This document shows positions 1 through 11,814 of a stretch of 64,000 nucleotides of DNA, piece by piece. Where the stretch lies: assembly GCA_035041965.1 (NCBI GenBank), contig JAPYMA010000104.1:28596-92595 (forward strand), given 5' to 3'. Position numbers and translations under genes: made by a program. Origin of the DNA: Anisakis pegreffii (lineage: Eukaryota; Nematoda; Chromadorea; Rhabditida; Anisakidae). The notes below the pieces were generated by a model. The model searched no databases. It saw only the letters and a program-made list of their open reading frames with translations, and was not told where the DNA came from. Position 1 is the stretch's first letter; every line of letters begins with the position of its first letter.

Positions 1-3
1 TCG

Positions 4-132
4 TTAAAATTCAAACGTATAATCCGACAATGAATTTGTCCTTAGACCACTATCCGTGTACAATGTTTCTTTGCAAATAATCGTCAACATCCAGAAAATG
101 GCCGAAATCACGGGATTCAGTGCTATTCTCAT
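4..132 (-). CDS. Possible signal-peptide first exon / 42-aa ORF at the left edge
   Basis: A minus-strand ATG at 130-132 opens a 42-codon frame ending in TAA at 4-6. Its first ~20 residues are hydrophobic (MRIALNPVISAIFWMLTI) and are followed by a small/polar stretch, as in a cleaved signal peptide. The gene would then enter the secretory pathway. A possible splice donor lies within the frame (GGTCTAAG, about codon 29), so this may be only the first exon of a gene that continues left of the window. No trans-splice acceptor is obvious just upstream of the ATG. I do not recognise the family. A chance ORF is possible. Confidence 0.3.
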   Translation of the reverse strand: MRIALNPVISAIFWMLTIICKETLYTDSGLRTNSLSDYTFEF

Positions 133-3100
133 TTTAAAAAAGTTGAATTTTTATTCGCACGCAAGCTCAGGTATACAGACTAGATAAGCAGACTCGATAT
201 CTGGACATAGGCTTTTGCTAGCACATACCCGTCTTCAGCAAATAGCAATTGACCGCTCAAGGTACCAGATTGAAGATTATGTATTGTTTCATCCAGACAA
301 CTAAACACCTATAAACGTGCACTGAGTCAAAGTAATTAAGAGGGTAGTGGATGAGAATAAGAGAGTGGAGTGTATTGAAGAAAACAATAGACGAAATATA
401 CAACACGAGAGGAAATGATTCGCTTAACAGACACAGACATGACTGGTTTGTTTAGGTGATATCCAAGGGGACGCATAGATACTGTGCGTCTCAAGAAACG
501 TCTCCTGAAGCAGTACCACAACGGTGCGCAATGTGGTCTAATGAAGCCCTACTTATATAACTGACGCAGAGGCTGATGCTGTCAGGTATGAATCATTTCT
601 ATTGCTGAACAGAGGAAAAGCTAAAAATCAGAACATCTCCATAAAAATTGAAAAAATCGAAGTTATTTGCCAAAAAACTTTACATAGCGATGAAAGAAGC
701 TCATCGCCAGTTTCGACTGTTTTGAAAATGAACTTTGCATTTTGTGTGCTTGTCCTCGTTACCTAGTGTTATTAGCCAATAAATTCGGCACTAATCAATA
801 GTTCCTACTGAATTGAGAACGGACACCAATGCGACAGAGGAGTGGAATTGCTCTATTGAACAAAGCAAAATTGTTCGAAGTAAAGACTACTGATAAAAGA
901 TTTTTGAATATTCATTTATATATGCAAGTTCACGTTTGATTTTTGTTGACTGATAATCAGTTCATGAGATTTCTGTACGGTTTTATCTTACAAGTTAATA
1001 AGTCATTTATTCTAGGTGACGAATTCAGCAATTATTTTTGAGTGGTTGTTGTTCACAACCCGAACGAACCGTTTTGGATGCTGCATTCATTAAACAACAA
1101 CAAAGACATTTCCTCGCATAGTGCACATCCAGTCTATTAGGCAGAATATAAGGCAATTTCAACGTGCATGTGTTACGCGTCCTTCTTAATCTCTAGTTAC
1201 ACTCGACAGATTCTTAAGCAAAAATCAATTTTCGTCACATTTAAATGCTCTTTTAAGGAGCATTTTCTTGGAAACAATTCAGCATATTAACAGCGAGTTG
1301 ACATGAGAGAAATACGAAACGATAAAACTGAGAGGAACATTCAATGAAATATTCAAAAGGGATCAATTTTCCGATGAAATTTTCCAATAACTGAATGACG
1401 TTTACGTTTGTCTGAGTAGCGCTGAGCAGCAATGGTAATTAATTTCTTTTTTGCAACAATTCGTAAAATAATGACGAGGAGGATGATATATACGATGTAA
1501 CAGTGTCGTGCAGGTGGTGAGTTTGTGAGAAAATGGCATTCGAAATGAGGAATAATCCTGTGCTTTATGGGATTATAGAGGGAAGTGATGAGTGCAAGAG
1601 AAAAACAACTGTGGTCATTCGCTGAACTGCTGCTGACGAGTTGATGAGTTGCGCTGACAAAGTGTGCAATTGAGCATTGTTTCGAATGCTCGCTGCTTGA
1701 TGACTGTCTGCTATCAGGTACAAAATGAATTATAGTTCAATTATGCTTTATTGGATACGATTTCCAATCGAAATTGTTGTAAATTCAAATGGAACGAGAA
1801 AAGTGGTGAGCCGTTTGTTCGGTAAAGTTGAACGAAATGCATTTTTATGGTTTCATCAAATTGTAAATCATAGAATCGATACTGCTTTAGCTAGTTCCAT
1901 TTGCATGAAACTCAAACTGACGATATGACAGCGAATGAGAGGAGCGTGCTGTCGGTAACAACCAAGCATTATGATAAAAATTCATAATATATATTAAGTC
2001 CCATTAAAACATTCCACCAGTAATCAAAATGATACATCAATCACATCCAAGGCTTTGCTCATAGCAAGATAAGCCGAATGAAAGTTTCAATTAATGACGA
2101 TAAAATTCATCACTGAAAGATGGATGCAATCTCACAGATTAGCGAGCTCGAGTCAAATTGACGAATGTGCATTAATTGATATGGTCAGAAAATTGAATGA
2201 GTTCGTTTCTTTTCACAGCGAAACACTGCTTAGCGAGAAAGACGGAAATTTTCAGTATTGCAAATTTTGAACGTTGAATTTTGACTGACAATAAAACAAA
2301 ACTGGAAAATTTTGATCATTTACGATAGAGGCGAAAAGCGATTTGGCGATGAAATTGAAGAGACCTTACGAATCATTATACGATCTCATAAAAACATCTG
2401 AATGTGCCTCATAACGTTTCCCATAAATCACTGGGCATCTGAGCATATCAGACACATTCGGAGAATATTGTGCTCTTATGTGTCAATAGCACATGATTTG
2501 CATCTGAAGAGCACAGCTGAATTTTGATGACAACGTTGGAGAATATCAAATAATGATCATATTACAAGCAGAGATAAGGGACTTCAGTGAATTTTATCTG
2601 ATGCAAACGCAAAAGCATCACTACTTCAATCCATGAAGTACCGTAATACATTATAACGAGGATCGTCAAGAACAAAATAAATCGGCCACTCGGGAGGAAA
2701 CGGCTAAACTTGTTCGGGGATTAAAGCACAAAGATTAACGATACAACTTAGAGACGGATATTGTTGAATGTGGGTGGATGTGCATTGATAAATATGTCGT
2801 TTATGTAGATAGTGTTTGGAAAATGCATTATTTATGTATTCAATTAAACATTGCCTGCCTCCTCGTGTATCTCTGATAAACAAATAATAAATTGATAATT
2901 AAATGAATTAAGCTTAAAATGAGTATATGATACGAAGAAAGAGAGTGAGAATCAGATGGATAAGTAGTGTTTGTTTAGAGGGACAACTGAAGTAAATGCA
3001 TCATTATCATCGTCGGAGAGCAGTCAGATGCGTTGTTGAGTAGTTGATTATGCATATGTGTATGATGTGCATGTAGCATGCTGGAATGTCATCTATGCCA

Positions 3101-6100
3101 CAGGATACAGATGTTGGGTACAAGCGCTTGTGTGCGGTTCTGTTGACATCGATGGATGGATGGATAGATGGATGGATGGATAGATGCCATGCGCGTGTAC
3201 ATGTTGGATGCTTGCTCGATTAAAAGTGGCTGCTTAGGTGAAAGGCCTTTAAAGGCTAAGACAGTGACAGCAGTTGCGAATGACACTCAAATGTCATTGA
3301 AGGATGTGAGTGAGAGTGCAAATGGCTAAAGGACATTTTAAGCGATCAACGACTGATCGTCAATGAACTGATGCAAGTTTTTGCGCGACTTAACAGCTCA
3401 TGACATAGTCATTCAATCGTTTCCGATCATGCACTTTCGATCGATTCACTACGACGATAAGCTTCTCGGATATCACCACTCCTCCATTATCCATAATAGT
3501 TTCCCTCTTCAACTACTAAACACGCTGTCAACTGCAAATATATATTCGAAGTATGCACTCTTGCGGCTTACAAATACACGTTTCAGCTTTGCTAGAGCAT
3601 CAACAGTTCATCAAAAGTGAGAATCTGAAGCGTAGATCTTTAACTACCCAAATGTTACCAGGTTTTCGACAGTATCAAATTCAGTTCCCTTTTTAATTTT
3701 GCCGAAATGTAGTCTTTCTATAAGAAACTCCTCAACAGTGGATTGAATTTTGACTTCGCTCATTCATGACACTGTCAGCATAGATTATGAATTTGATATA
3801 TTACCGTAGTTTAATGTGTTGGTTGCAAAAACAGTTGGTTACTTACAGCAATCTGGAGTTTAGCTATGACGACACTGGCAACAGGTGTCAGATTCAGGCT
3901 TACCGATAGGCAGGGATCACAGTGAAACAAAAACGACGGATAATTTCACCGAAAATATCAGAAATGGTTTTGATAGGGAGTAGATCATTGATACTTCGGT
4001 ATAAACGAGGATATCAGATGTATGCTTGAGTTTGCTATCAGTTGCAAGTGTATACATCCATGATTGGTGATGAGTATCTGGTTTCATTGCATTCACAGCT
4101 TTTTTTGGAAAGTAAATGGATTTTTAACGGACAATTTCATTTTCTTGTAATGGACACAGGTTTTTCGAATTGTTCTATTAGATTTCTATGCCTAACACGT
4201 AGATGCATCTATTTATCTATTTGCTGCAATCAAATTCAACACTTTTTTCAGCTGTGCTGTAAAATGTATTCTTGAACATCAGAGTTCCTTAAGAAAGCAC
4301 TATCAAATTTCGATACTATCTGGAACAAAAAGCTCTATCTGATGAACTTAAGATGACATGAAATATACATACGCGTAAAGTGTCCTCAATTTGACAAAAT
4401 TGCTGCTAATATTGCTTATATATTATTTCTACGCGTAAAATAACATGCGTTTTTGCTTTGAAAACATAGAAAGTTGAATTGAAGGGACATTGCTCATCAA
4501 ATGCTGGTTGGCAGTGTACGTTTCAAATGTGTATTCTATCGTACTATTAAGTGCTCAATGCAACTGAAATGATTAGAAAATAAAGAGAATTTTTGTTTTC
4601 TCGAAAATCAAAATGATATTATGCATTAGAAAATGAGAAGAGGAAGCTTAACATTAAAGACAAATAACAACGTGTATGTAATGATATGAAAGAAATAGTA
4701 AAAATTTTGTAATGCTATGCACATGCACAAGAAATACATATGTATAAGCATACAAAAGCAAGCGATTCACCCAGAAAAGCAAATGAGTTGTTTATCGATC
4801 TGTGCTTAGATGGATGAATGAATAGAAGAATGTGGATGAATGGATGCATGTTTATGGTATTGAAATGAAAACATGCTAAGCCAAAAACACGGATACATAA
4901 ACACGCAACACTCATTAAGTCACTCATTGAGTCAAACAGAGTGGACATGAAAATAATTAATGCTTAGATGAATGGACACATGGATTGATTCATTTGTATC
5001 AATGCGAGATGCCGACAGCTGATAAACAATTGCTCGCAACTGCTTTTGACAAATGATCGGAAACAATTCGTTGTACTGACTTCTGATGGCTTTATACAAT
5101 CCTCTGAGTAGTTGAACGAGAAGATTTCGTATTTCAGTGAAAACGAATTGAACGAGATTTTCACTGGTAACGTCGAATAAGAATTAGAAACCAACATTTC
5201 CCATCGATCGAATCCGAACACATTTATCAATATGTAAGGAGAAAGATATTCTCATCAGTGATAGCCGATGAGAAATATTAATAAGAGTTGTAGTGAAATG
5301 AACATCTTAGAGTGGAATAATTATCAGAACATAACAACTGACTTAGCGATGAAGAAACAAACTTGAAATATTCTTAATGCATTAAAAATTTGAAAATCAG
5401 TAGGTTCGATACGTTTGCAATTCACAATTTTAAAATTCTTTTCTGTTGTTCTCCTAAAAATATATATCTCTGGGGAAATGAAATGTGAACAGCCATGAAA
5501 AAGAGAAAAAGGTGTCTCTATGAGAGCATATAAAAAGAAGTGAATTCATAAGATGGCTAGAGAAAAGGTGTGAATCAATGAATGAACTTCAGAAAACAAG
5601 TGAAAGTGATTGGAACATCTTGTCGAATGATGACCAATGGAGTACCTGGCCTACTGGCTGGATTTCAGTGCGAGGAATCATTCACTTGGATGGATTTCAA
5701 AGGGAAAAGTACATTCGTTCACTTGACTACTCGAGAACACAACAGAGCGAACTTACAGTAGAAGTTTTTGCGCAAAAATGAGGACAATCGGCAGAGCAGA
5801 TGGGTTTGTATCGGCTCATCATCACGAAGGACTATGTTGTCGAGTTCACCATAGATGAAAATGAGTCAGAGTAAGTTGAGCAGAATTTAATCTTTATGAA
5901 AAGAGTGTTAAGGGAGCAAAAATCCGAATAAATGAAAAATTGATTAGCAAATTTGATTGGTCCCTCACAAATACCTGGAAATACTCAGTTTGTGTTGGAC
6001 AAATATTTGCTTGATTCAATGCGATGAATGTATTTCCGAATTGGTCTGTTTACGATCTTCTCGATGATCATGCACTTTCTCATATGAAAAACAACTGCAT

Positions 6101-6909
6101 CGGCAACGACCACTATCAGATAGTGCGCGATTCTTTCCAATTAAAATCTTACTGTAACGATGCATTTGTTCGTGTGCATTATTTACAATTTCTGTTCATT
6201 GCCAGCGTTGTACTCAATCAATGATCAAATATCTAGCAAAGCAACAGAGATCTGTTTCAGTGTTATTTCCGTTTGGATGAAGTGCAAAATTGTGAACAAT
6301 CGTAAATTGTAATCATTCCTTTAATTCCCTTTAACTATCTTCGAGACGATTTATTCGAAGGCTGCTATGGAATCTATATGACGGCTAGCTAAATTCATGA
6401 CTTTTTGAGTAAGAATAATAATTCATTTTGTGATCTTTTGAATAAGAATTCAAAATATGCCCTTTTGTTGATAGTATGAGATTTGAAAATCTAAAAACTT
6501 TTAGTCCAGCTGCTTATAATACGAACAATTATGTTGGTTTATGGAACAAAAAGGAGCACTTCGCAATGTAAGTAATCAAAAAAGCATCTACAAAATTCTA
6601 TTTCGTTGCTCAATCAAGCATCAATCGATGTTCATCATATGGTTGAAGTATGACGAATGAAAGCAGCTTGCTATCTCATGCACGTAATTTGAACAGCATT
6701 CAAATGTTGCGCATCGTTTGTTGAATGTACAGAATTGCATAGCTAATTGAGCGTATTCAATATCTTTGTGAGCGTGAAAACACGATAACGCACAAAAATT
6801 GATCTAACGACTCTAATCAACATCTTTTGTGTGCGTGCGATCGATGCTCTAATGGGCACATCAAGAAGTGAGTCGTCACATCAACGATTTGTGACAACAA
6901 TACAACCCT
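133..6909. other. Gene-poor intergenic DNA
   Basis: I see no exon I can support in this stretch. All open frames are short and lack coding-like composition or paired splice sites. It holds short GATG/GAATG-type simple repeats (3151-3186 and about 4790-4850). If the RUN-domain gene to the right has further downstream exons (PH-like and TBC domains are expected for full-length SGSM proteins), they should lie here on the minus strand, but I could not find them. Confidence 0.5.
3151..3186. repeat. GATG/GATA tetranucleotide microsatellite
   Basis: About nine consecutive GATG units, two of them changed to GATA. It is a simple-sequence repeat in non-coding DNA. Confidence 0.85.
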
Positions 6910-9900
6910 TCATTGAGCATAAGCATTCTTCAGGCGAGTACGATTCCGTCTTCGAGAAGCTGTCAACTTTGTTACAGCATCAGATTTCATCCAAACAAGG
7001 TCTGTTACATAAGTGTGATAGCAATGTACCATGTACCATTTTTGGTCACCAAATGGTGAAATTTGCTCCAACTGCTATTGAGATCAATGTCACACCTCAG
7101 ATATGCATCAGTCTTTGAGAATAACCTCCAAGTGAAGGCCCACCCTAAGTGAAGGTCTTTATTTTTTAAACAAACTTTCAACTGCATGAGACTAAAAGCC
7201 ACTAATTTCGCCGATTATACTTATGGTTGATTATCGCACAATTTTAGTATCAACTGCACGTTATCGGAACCGCAAACGTGGCGGCTATTAAAGGAATCAG
7301 CCTGTGCCACAAGATGAAAATTCCGTTCAGATCATTACAATTGAATTACAGTTTTTTTGGTCCCAACTTACCTAACAGAGCAGCAACTACACCACCTTTT
7401 ACAGGATCGAGCATCAATGAATCCTTTTCGTAATATCGTCGACATCTGAAATTTAAGATCAACAAATATGAATAAATTTTATTGAATCTTCATCATCATT
7501 ACCGAATAAACAAGACAGATTTTTATTTCGTACGTTAGAGAAACTGTTTGGATGGTTGGTTAGTTGAAGAAATTTTCAGTTTAAGCTAATTTGTTAAACG
7601 TAAATATATCGTTGAATTGGAACATAAAACGGGACAAAAGAAACGACTTGAGCATACTGTAATGAACTGTGAATAAAATCCAGAATCGCTGGCAACTTCT
7701 TTTCGACGAGCGCAATTCGAATCCATAAAAAATTCGGCGACAGTGCCCTATAAACTATGAATAGTGATTCGGAAGTTTTTATTCTTGTCACATCGATGAA
7801 GTAACTTGATCAGGCTGCTACGACAATAAATCAATTAATTTGGTATGTTAAGTTGATTCAATCCTCCTTTCACTGACTGAAAGTGCCACTTGAAAATCAA
7901 CGTACGAAAACAACTGAGAGTATTTTGAGGGATTTGCGACATTACACGATGCATTGAGCAGAGTGGATACTGAAATGAGTAGCGGTGTTTCTGTTTCATT
8001 CGAACGCGATCAACTCACTCGTCCACATCTTTATCGATGACCGTCGTTTTCGCGAGAACAATCGCTGCCGACTGACAATTCTTTGAGATATTATGCAGAA
8101 GTGCGTATGTGGATCTCGATCCGAACAAACCCAACAAACGTCGTCTCAATCCATCCAAAAGACACTTCTCTACTGATGCTGCAATATCACCTCAATCGCA
8201 AAAAATGCAATACAATCAAAATTGAGCTCTTGAAGAGTAGCATAAACACAGACACACAAACTAATTGAGCAAAGGTACCGACCGCATAACGATGTAACAT
8301 AATTACTGTTCACATGTATATTGCGTCGATTTACCGACTCCTCCATTATTATTTTAACCTTAAATTGAATCTGCTTACTTATAGTAAACATAATTTTACT
8401 TTTGTTTCTCAAAATAAAATTATTCCGTAACTTTCAATCTATCTGCTTTGAAATTAATTTAACAATGCTTTACCCAATTGTATTCATTGTAACAATAGAA
8501 GTGTTTCGAGGCTGTATTAGAGACTTGTTCAGAAAATTTGTCAACAGAGAAAATTCCATTTTTTTTAAAATTTCTTTGAAGAATCATTCGAATATTCATC
8601 ATGAAAGTTCGATCGGTGCAAATGAACAAAAAAGTTAAACAAATCTTCCGTTAGCATCAACAATCGCATTGTTTGAGAGAGATCAAACCTCGCTTTTTTC
8701 TTTTCCTTTCACGCTTTGTTTCTCACGAAATCTTTCTCACAAACTTCTCCACAACTTCCGCTAATTCATAAGGGAATTCGTTTCGTTTGAAAATTTTGAA
8801 ACGGTGATAAAAATTTTCAAGAAACAAAGATTATTCGTCCAAAAGATACAAAGCATGATGCATATAAATAGGTCAATGTCGGTGTTTGTTTCTTGAATTT
8901 ATGAATGATTACGACTGAATGTTCACCGAAAAATACGATGTGCATTCACATAGAATAATTTGCATTCACATAGCAACTCTCTGCACTCTGATTACAGTTA
9001 AGAGGCGTTTTTGAAGGATGATGATCAGAACATTACCAAAAATTGATTTCAAAATTGATATGATAGCATTCATTCATATTAAGCAATATTCAATCTACAT
9101 TCACGTTTCATCCGAATCAATCTTCAATGGTTACGTCTTTCAAAATAAATTCACACGTAGCTGAATGTTAATTGAAAAGAGCTTTAATAAGGAAGCGTCG
9201 AGTTTGATCATAATATGAAGAAAACAAGCATTTAATTGTTCGAAATTTCAAATTCTAGCCTCTTTCTTCAATGAATTCAGCAATTTTTCTTTGCGTTTAA
9301 CGTTTTCATTAGCGATTTCAGTTGATGAATCCACCGTAATAATGCTGCCATTGGTTGTTTTACGTTCAATCGCACCCTCACTAATTTTGCGAGTCAGAAT
9401 CGCGTTCGATTCACTATTCCGTGGTGGTTCTCGAGCACTTAACTGCCGTATAATCGGTGCAGAACTTACAGCATCCACCATCATTCTCATTCTGAAAAGA
9501 CTGTTGTTAATGCGAATGTTCTGAACATATTTCATATCATAGGTGACGTATGAACCCATGCAAAAACTCACAAATGATCTTGCAACAGTCGATTAGCAGC
9601 GCCAATATGACAGAAGGACAAATAAGACTTAAATTTTGAACACTCGAAGCAAAGCTTCTCAATAAATGGAATTTTTCAGAGAATTTAATTTCCAAATTGA
9701 GTTCATATTAATCTGGCAGAATCTCACCGAAATCTTAAATTAATATTCGAGAATGTGAAAGAATTAATCTCAATTTGATGCGATCAATGACAAACTATGG
9801 ATATCATGCTGCATTAAATGTTTATTTTTAATATGAGGAGACCGGAGGATATTTAGAAGAAATCGCTACAGAAAGAATGTTTGCTTTGAGTAGGAGCATA

Positions 9901-10037
9901 GACTCTTTCGAGAGGTAATAGATTTGACGGTTAACGTCAAAGATTTCAAGTGAAAAGATAGGCGAAACTGAACGCACTATTCAATCTTACTATTCGAGAA
10001 CATTCACTTACGGAAACAAGCTGGACTTCGGCTCCAT
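6910..10037 (-). CDS. SGSM/RUTBC (TBC-8-like) RUN-domain protein, eight exons
   Basis: Minus-strand exons: 10037-10012 (starts MEPKSSLF), 9491-9260, 8358-8283, 8178-8019, 7747-7658, 7445-7372, then less certain 7144-7037 and 7001-6910. All joins keep frame (858 nt, 285 aa). The product matches the N-terminal RUN domain of animal SGSM1/2 (RUTBC), small-GTPase (Rab/Rap) modulators; the C. elegans relative is TBC-8. Matching landmarks are KLLNSLKKEVKIIMEESV, VEKCLLDGLRRR, LSPNFLWIRIAL and YYEKDSLMLDPVKGG. An acceptor-like TTAG lies 7 nt before the ATG. The intron after 9260 has a GC donor. The frame ends with TGA at 6910. The PH-like and TBC domains of full-length relatives were not found, so this is either a RUN-only form or the last exon has an unseen donor and the gene runs on to the left. 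The family call is firm; the 3' end is not. Confidence 0.75.
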
Positions 10038-11586
10038 TTTGCTTCTAACAATTACATTCAATGTCACCAAATAAATGACACATATCTGTTTACATCCATC
10101 AAAATCACGATGATCGTATATGTCTCAGATGTCAGTCAGAATGTTCGCACGAAGGCAAAAATAAAAGTGATGAATATTGCATTATGAGTGTGGTGAAATC
10201 ATCACTGTTGGTACCCTATGTAATTGCTTCTTCACCAACTTCATCCGATTGCATTCCCTATGAAACTGAAGTGTCAGTATCAGTAGCTGATTAATTGCAA
10301 TGCCCTTTTACCTGTAACGGATGATTATTGTAATACAAGTACAATGCTCAGGTGACGATGCTGATGGCGACAATAATATTTACGATAGAATGATGGTGAT
10401 AATGATTGTGATTAATATCAATGTCAATGATAAGAATAAAAGTAATACGCAATACACATAATAACTACTCATAATCGCACGTTGTATAAGTGGTGATCAA
10501 AAATAATTAGCAAATGACTGAGGGCAGTAGGACAAAATTGCGGAAAAGAAAAACGAAATTCGTTCGTGTGGATGAATATTCCAATGAATACTAACGTGAA
10601 GGGATACGAATTAAGGAATCTTTCCAAGAATGAAGAGAATTTCTGTGTAAGAAAACTGTTATGCGTTGAGTAAGTTGGACAATTGACATTAAAATGAACC
10701 GTTTCGAGTCGTATGTAAAAATGAGTTTGGCGAGATGTTTTCAGCATGAAAATCTTTTTTTTGTTTGTTTTCAAGAAATACGCTCACAGCATTGCCTCAA
10801 GAGATAGATACTGCAGCAAAAAATCGATAAAATAAAAATATTTCCATCACAAATGATTTATCTAAACACATTTCCATCTCATCGCCTTTGCCTCACAGCA
10901 GAATCTTTGGACGGACGACAGATTGAAGGATGAAATAACTTTTTCTGAATGATTACCATTCGAAATGAAATAAGTTCCCAGAATTCATTCAATTACGTCG
11001 AGAAGTTTATTGAGAAAGTTTTCAACATTCAATTATGTATGAATTCATAAGTTCGAATGCTTGATTTTGTGCTATTTGAATGATGCGATCCAGTCTCAAG
11101 AACCGATGCATTCTCAATGAATCAATTGAATGTGTGCAAAATTACCCAAGAGGCCAATTAAAATTGAGCGAGAGAGGAATTTAGATTGAAATCGTATTTG
11201 CTTAGCGCCGATAAAATTCATAAATAATTATCCGAAAGCAATCCTTCTAGAAATCGAAATTTCATCAGTACATTCACATCAGTATATGTCATTTGCATAC
11301 TCGAGAATCTGTTAATTGAAAACGCTTCTGAACAATTAATATGCTAAAATTTCATTGATAACGAGACAAACAACTATTAATGGATACGTGATAACCCGTG
11401 AGTACATATATATGCACCACACTTACTCTCAATATAAGGATGCAAATGCTTAATAACGCTTTCATCGAATGTCAAATATGATTTTCAGCAGACGGGAAAC
11501 ATACTTTTACTTCCAGTTTCCCGTTCGAGCTTTCATGTGACCGATCAAAAATATATTACGTCGATCTGGCATGATTTTTTTTCGTT
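10038..11586. other. Intergenic region with a small hairpin
   Basis: No exon is supported. A 9-bp perfect inverted repeat (ACGGGAAAC / GTTTCCCGT, 11492-11500 and 11516-11524, 15-nt loop) is the only distinct structure. About 10350-10450 is ATG/ATA-rich low-complexity sequence. Confidence 0.45.
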
Positions 11587-11814
11587 CTAATTCACATTCA
11601 TTCCAGCATTGCCATTTCTACACTGGGCTGCGTCCAAATCTGAGGTTTTCCTTCCTTTTTCGTATTTGGGACGCAATGAAGTGTTTTCTGGTTCATAGTC
11701 CCTCACGATCGAGTTCGACAAGAGTTCTTGAATGAATGGAATTTTTTTCGCCCACCAACAGAAACGAAAAACAGTATCTTCATAACAGCTGCTCAACCAG
11801 CTAGCATTTTGCTG
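11587..11814 (-). CDS. Possible nuclear hormone receptor ligand-domain exon (fragment)
   Basis: A minus-strand frame of about 75 codons begins after a good acceptor (TATCTGATACAG, upper boundary 11814) and ends at TAG 11587-11589. It contains SSCYEDTVFRFCWWAKKIPF followed by IQEL. That resembles the helix 3-4 signature of nuclear-receptor ligand-binding domains (aromatic, WAK/WAR, IP, F, L). In real receptors a DQ-LL helix usually follows. Here the later residues (SNSIVRDYEPENTS) do not fit, so the true exon may end at the internal donor ATC|GTGAGG. I found no zinc-finger exon nearby. The resemblance is short and could be chance. Confidence 0.35.
   Translation of the reverse strand, partial: QQNASWLSSCYEDTVFRFCWWAKKIPFIQELLSNSIVRDYEPENTSLRPKYEKGRKTSDLDAAQCRNGNAGMNVN

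Noticed and set aside
3089..3286. Minus-strand ORF with IHPSIYPSIH repeats
   Set aside because: It is a translation of the GATG microsatellite.
8700..8790. A minus-strand stretch reading ELAEVVEKFVRKIS that resembled the start of the RUN domain
   Set aside because: The exon at 8358-8283 gives a much better and phase-consistent match (VKIIMEESVNRRNIHV), and no splice sites place the other stretch in the transcript.
9248..9491. Reading exon 2 of the RUN gene as the last exon of an 89-aa protein ending KKEARI
   Set aside because: Homology runs directly from KKE to the exon at 8358, so the terminal codons are better explained as intron with a GC donor. The short form is kept only as a possible retained-intron product.
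9291..9524. Plus-strand open frame opposite exon 2 of the RUN gene
   Set aside because: It is the shadow of a minus-strand exon supported by homology and splice phases.
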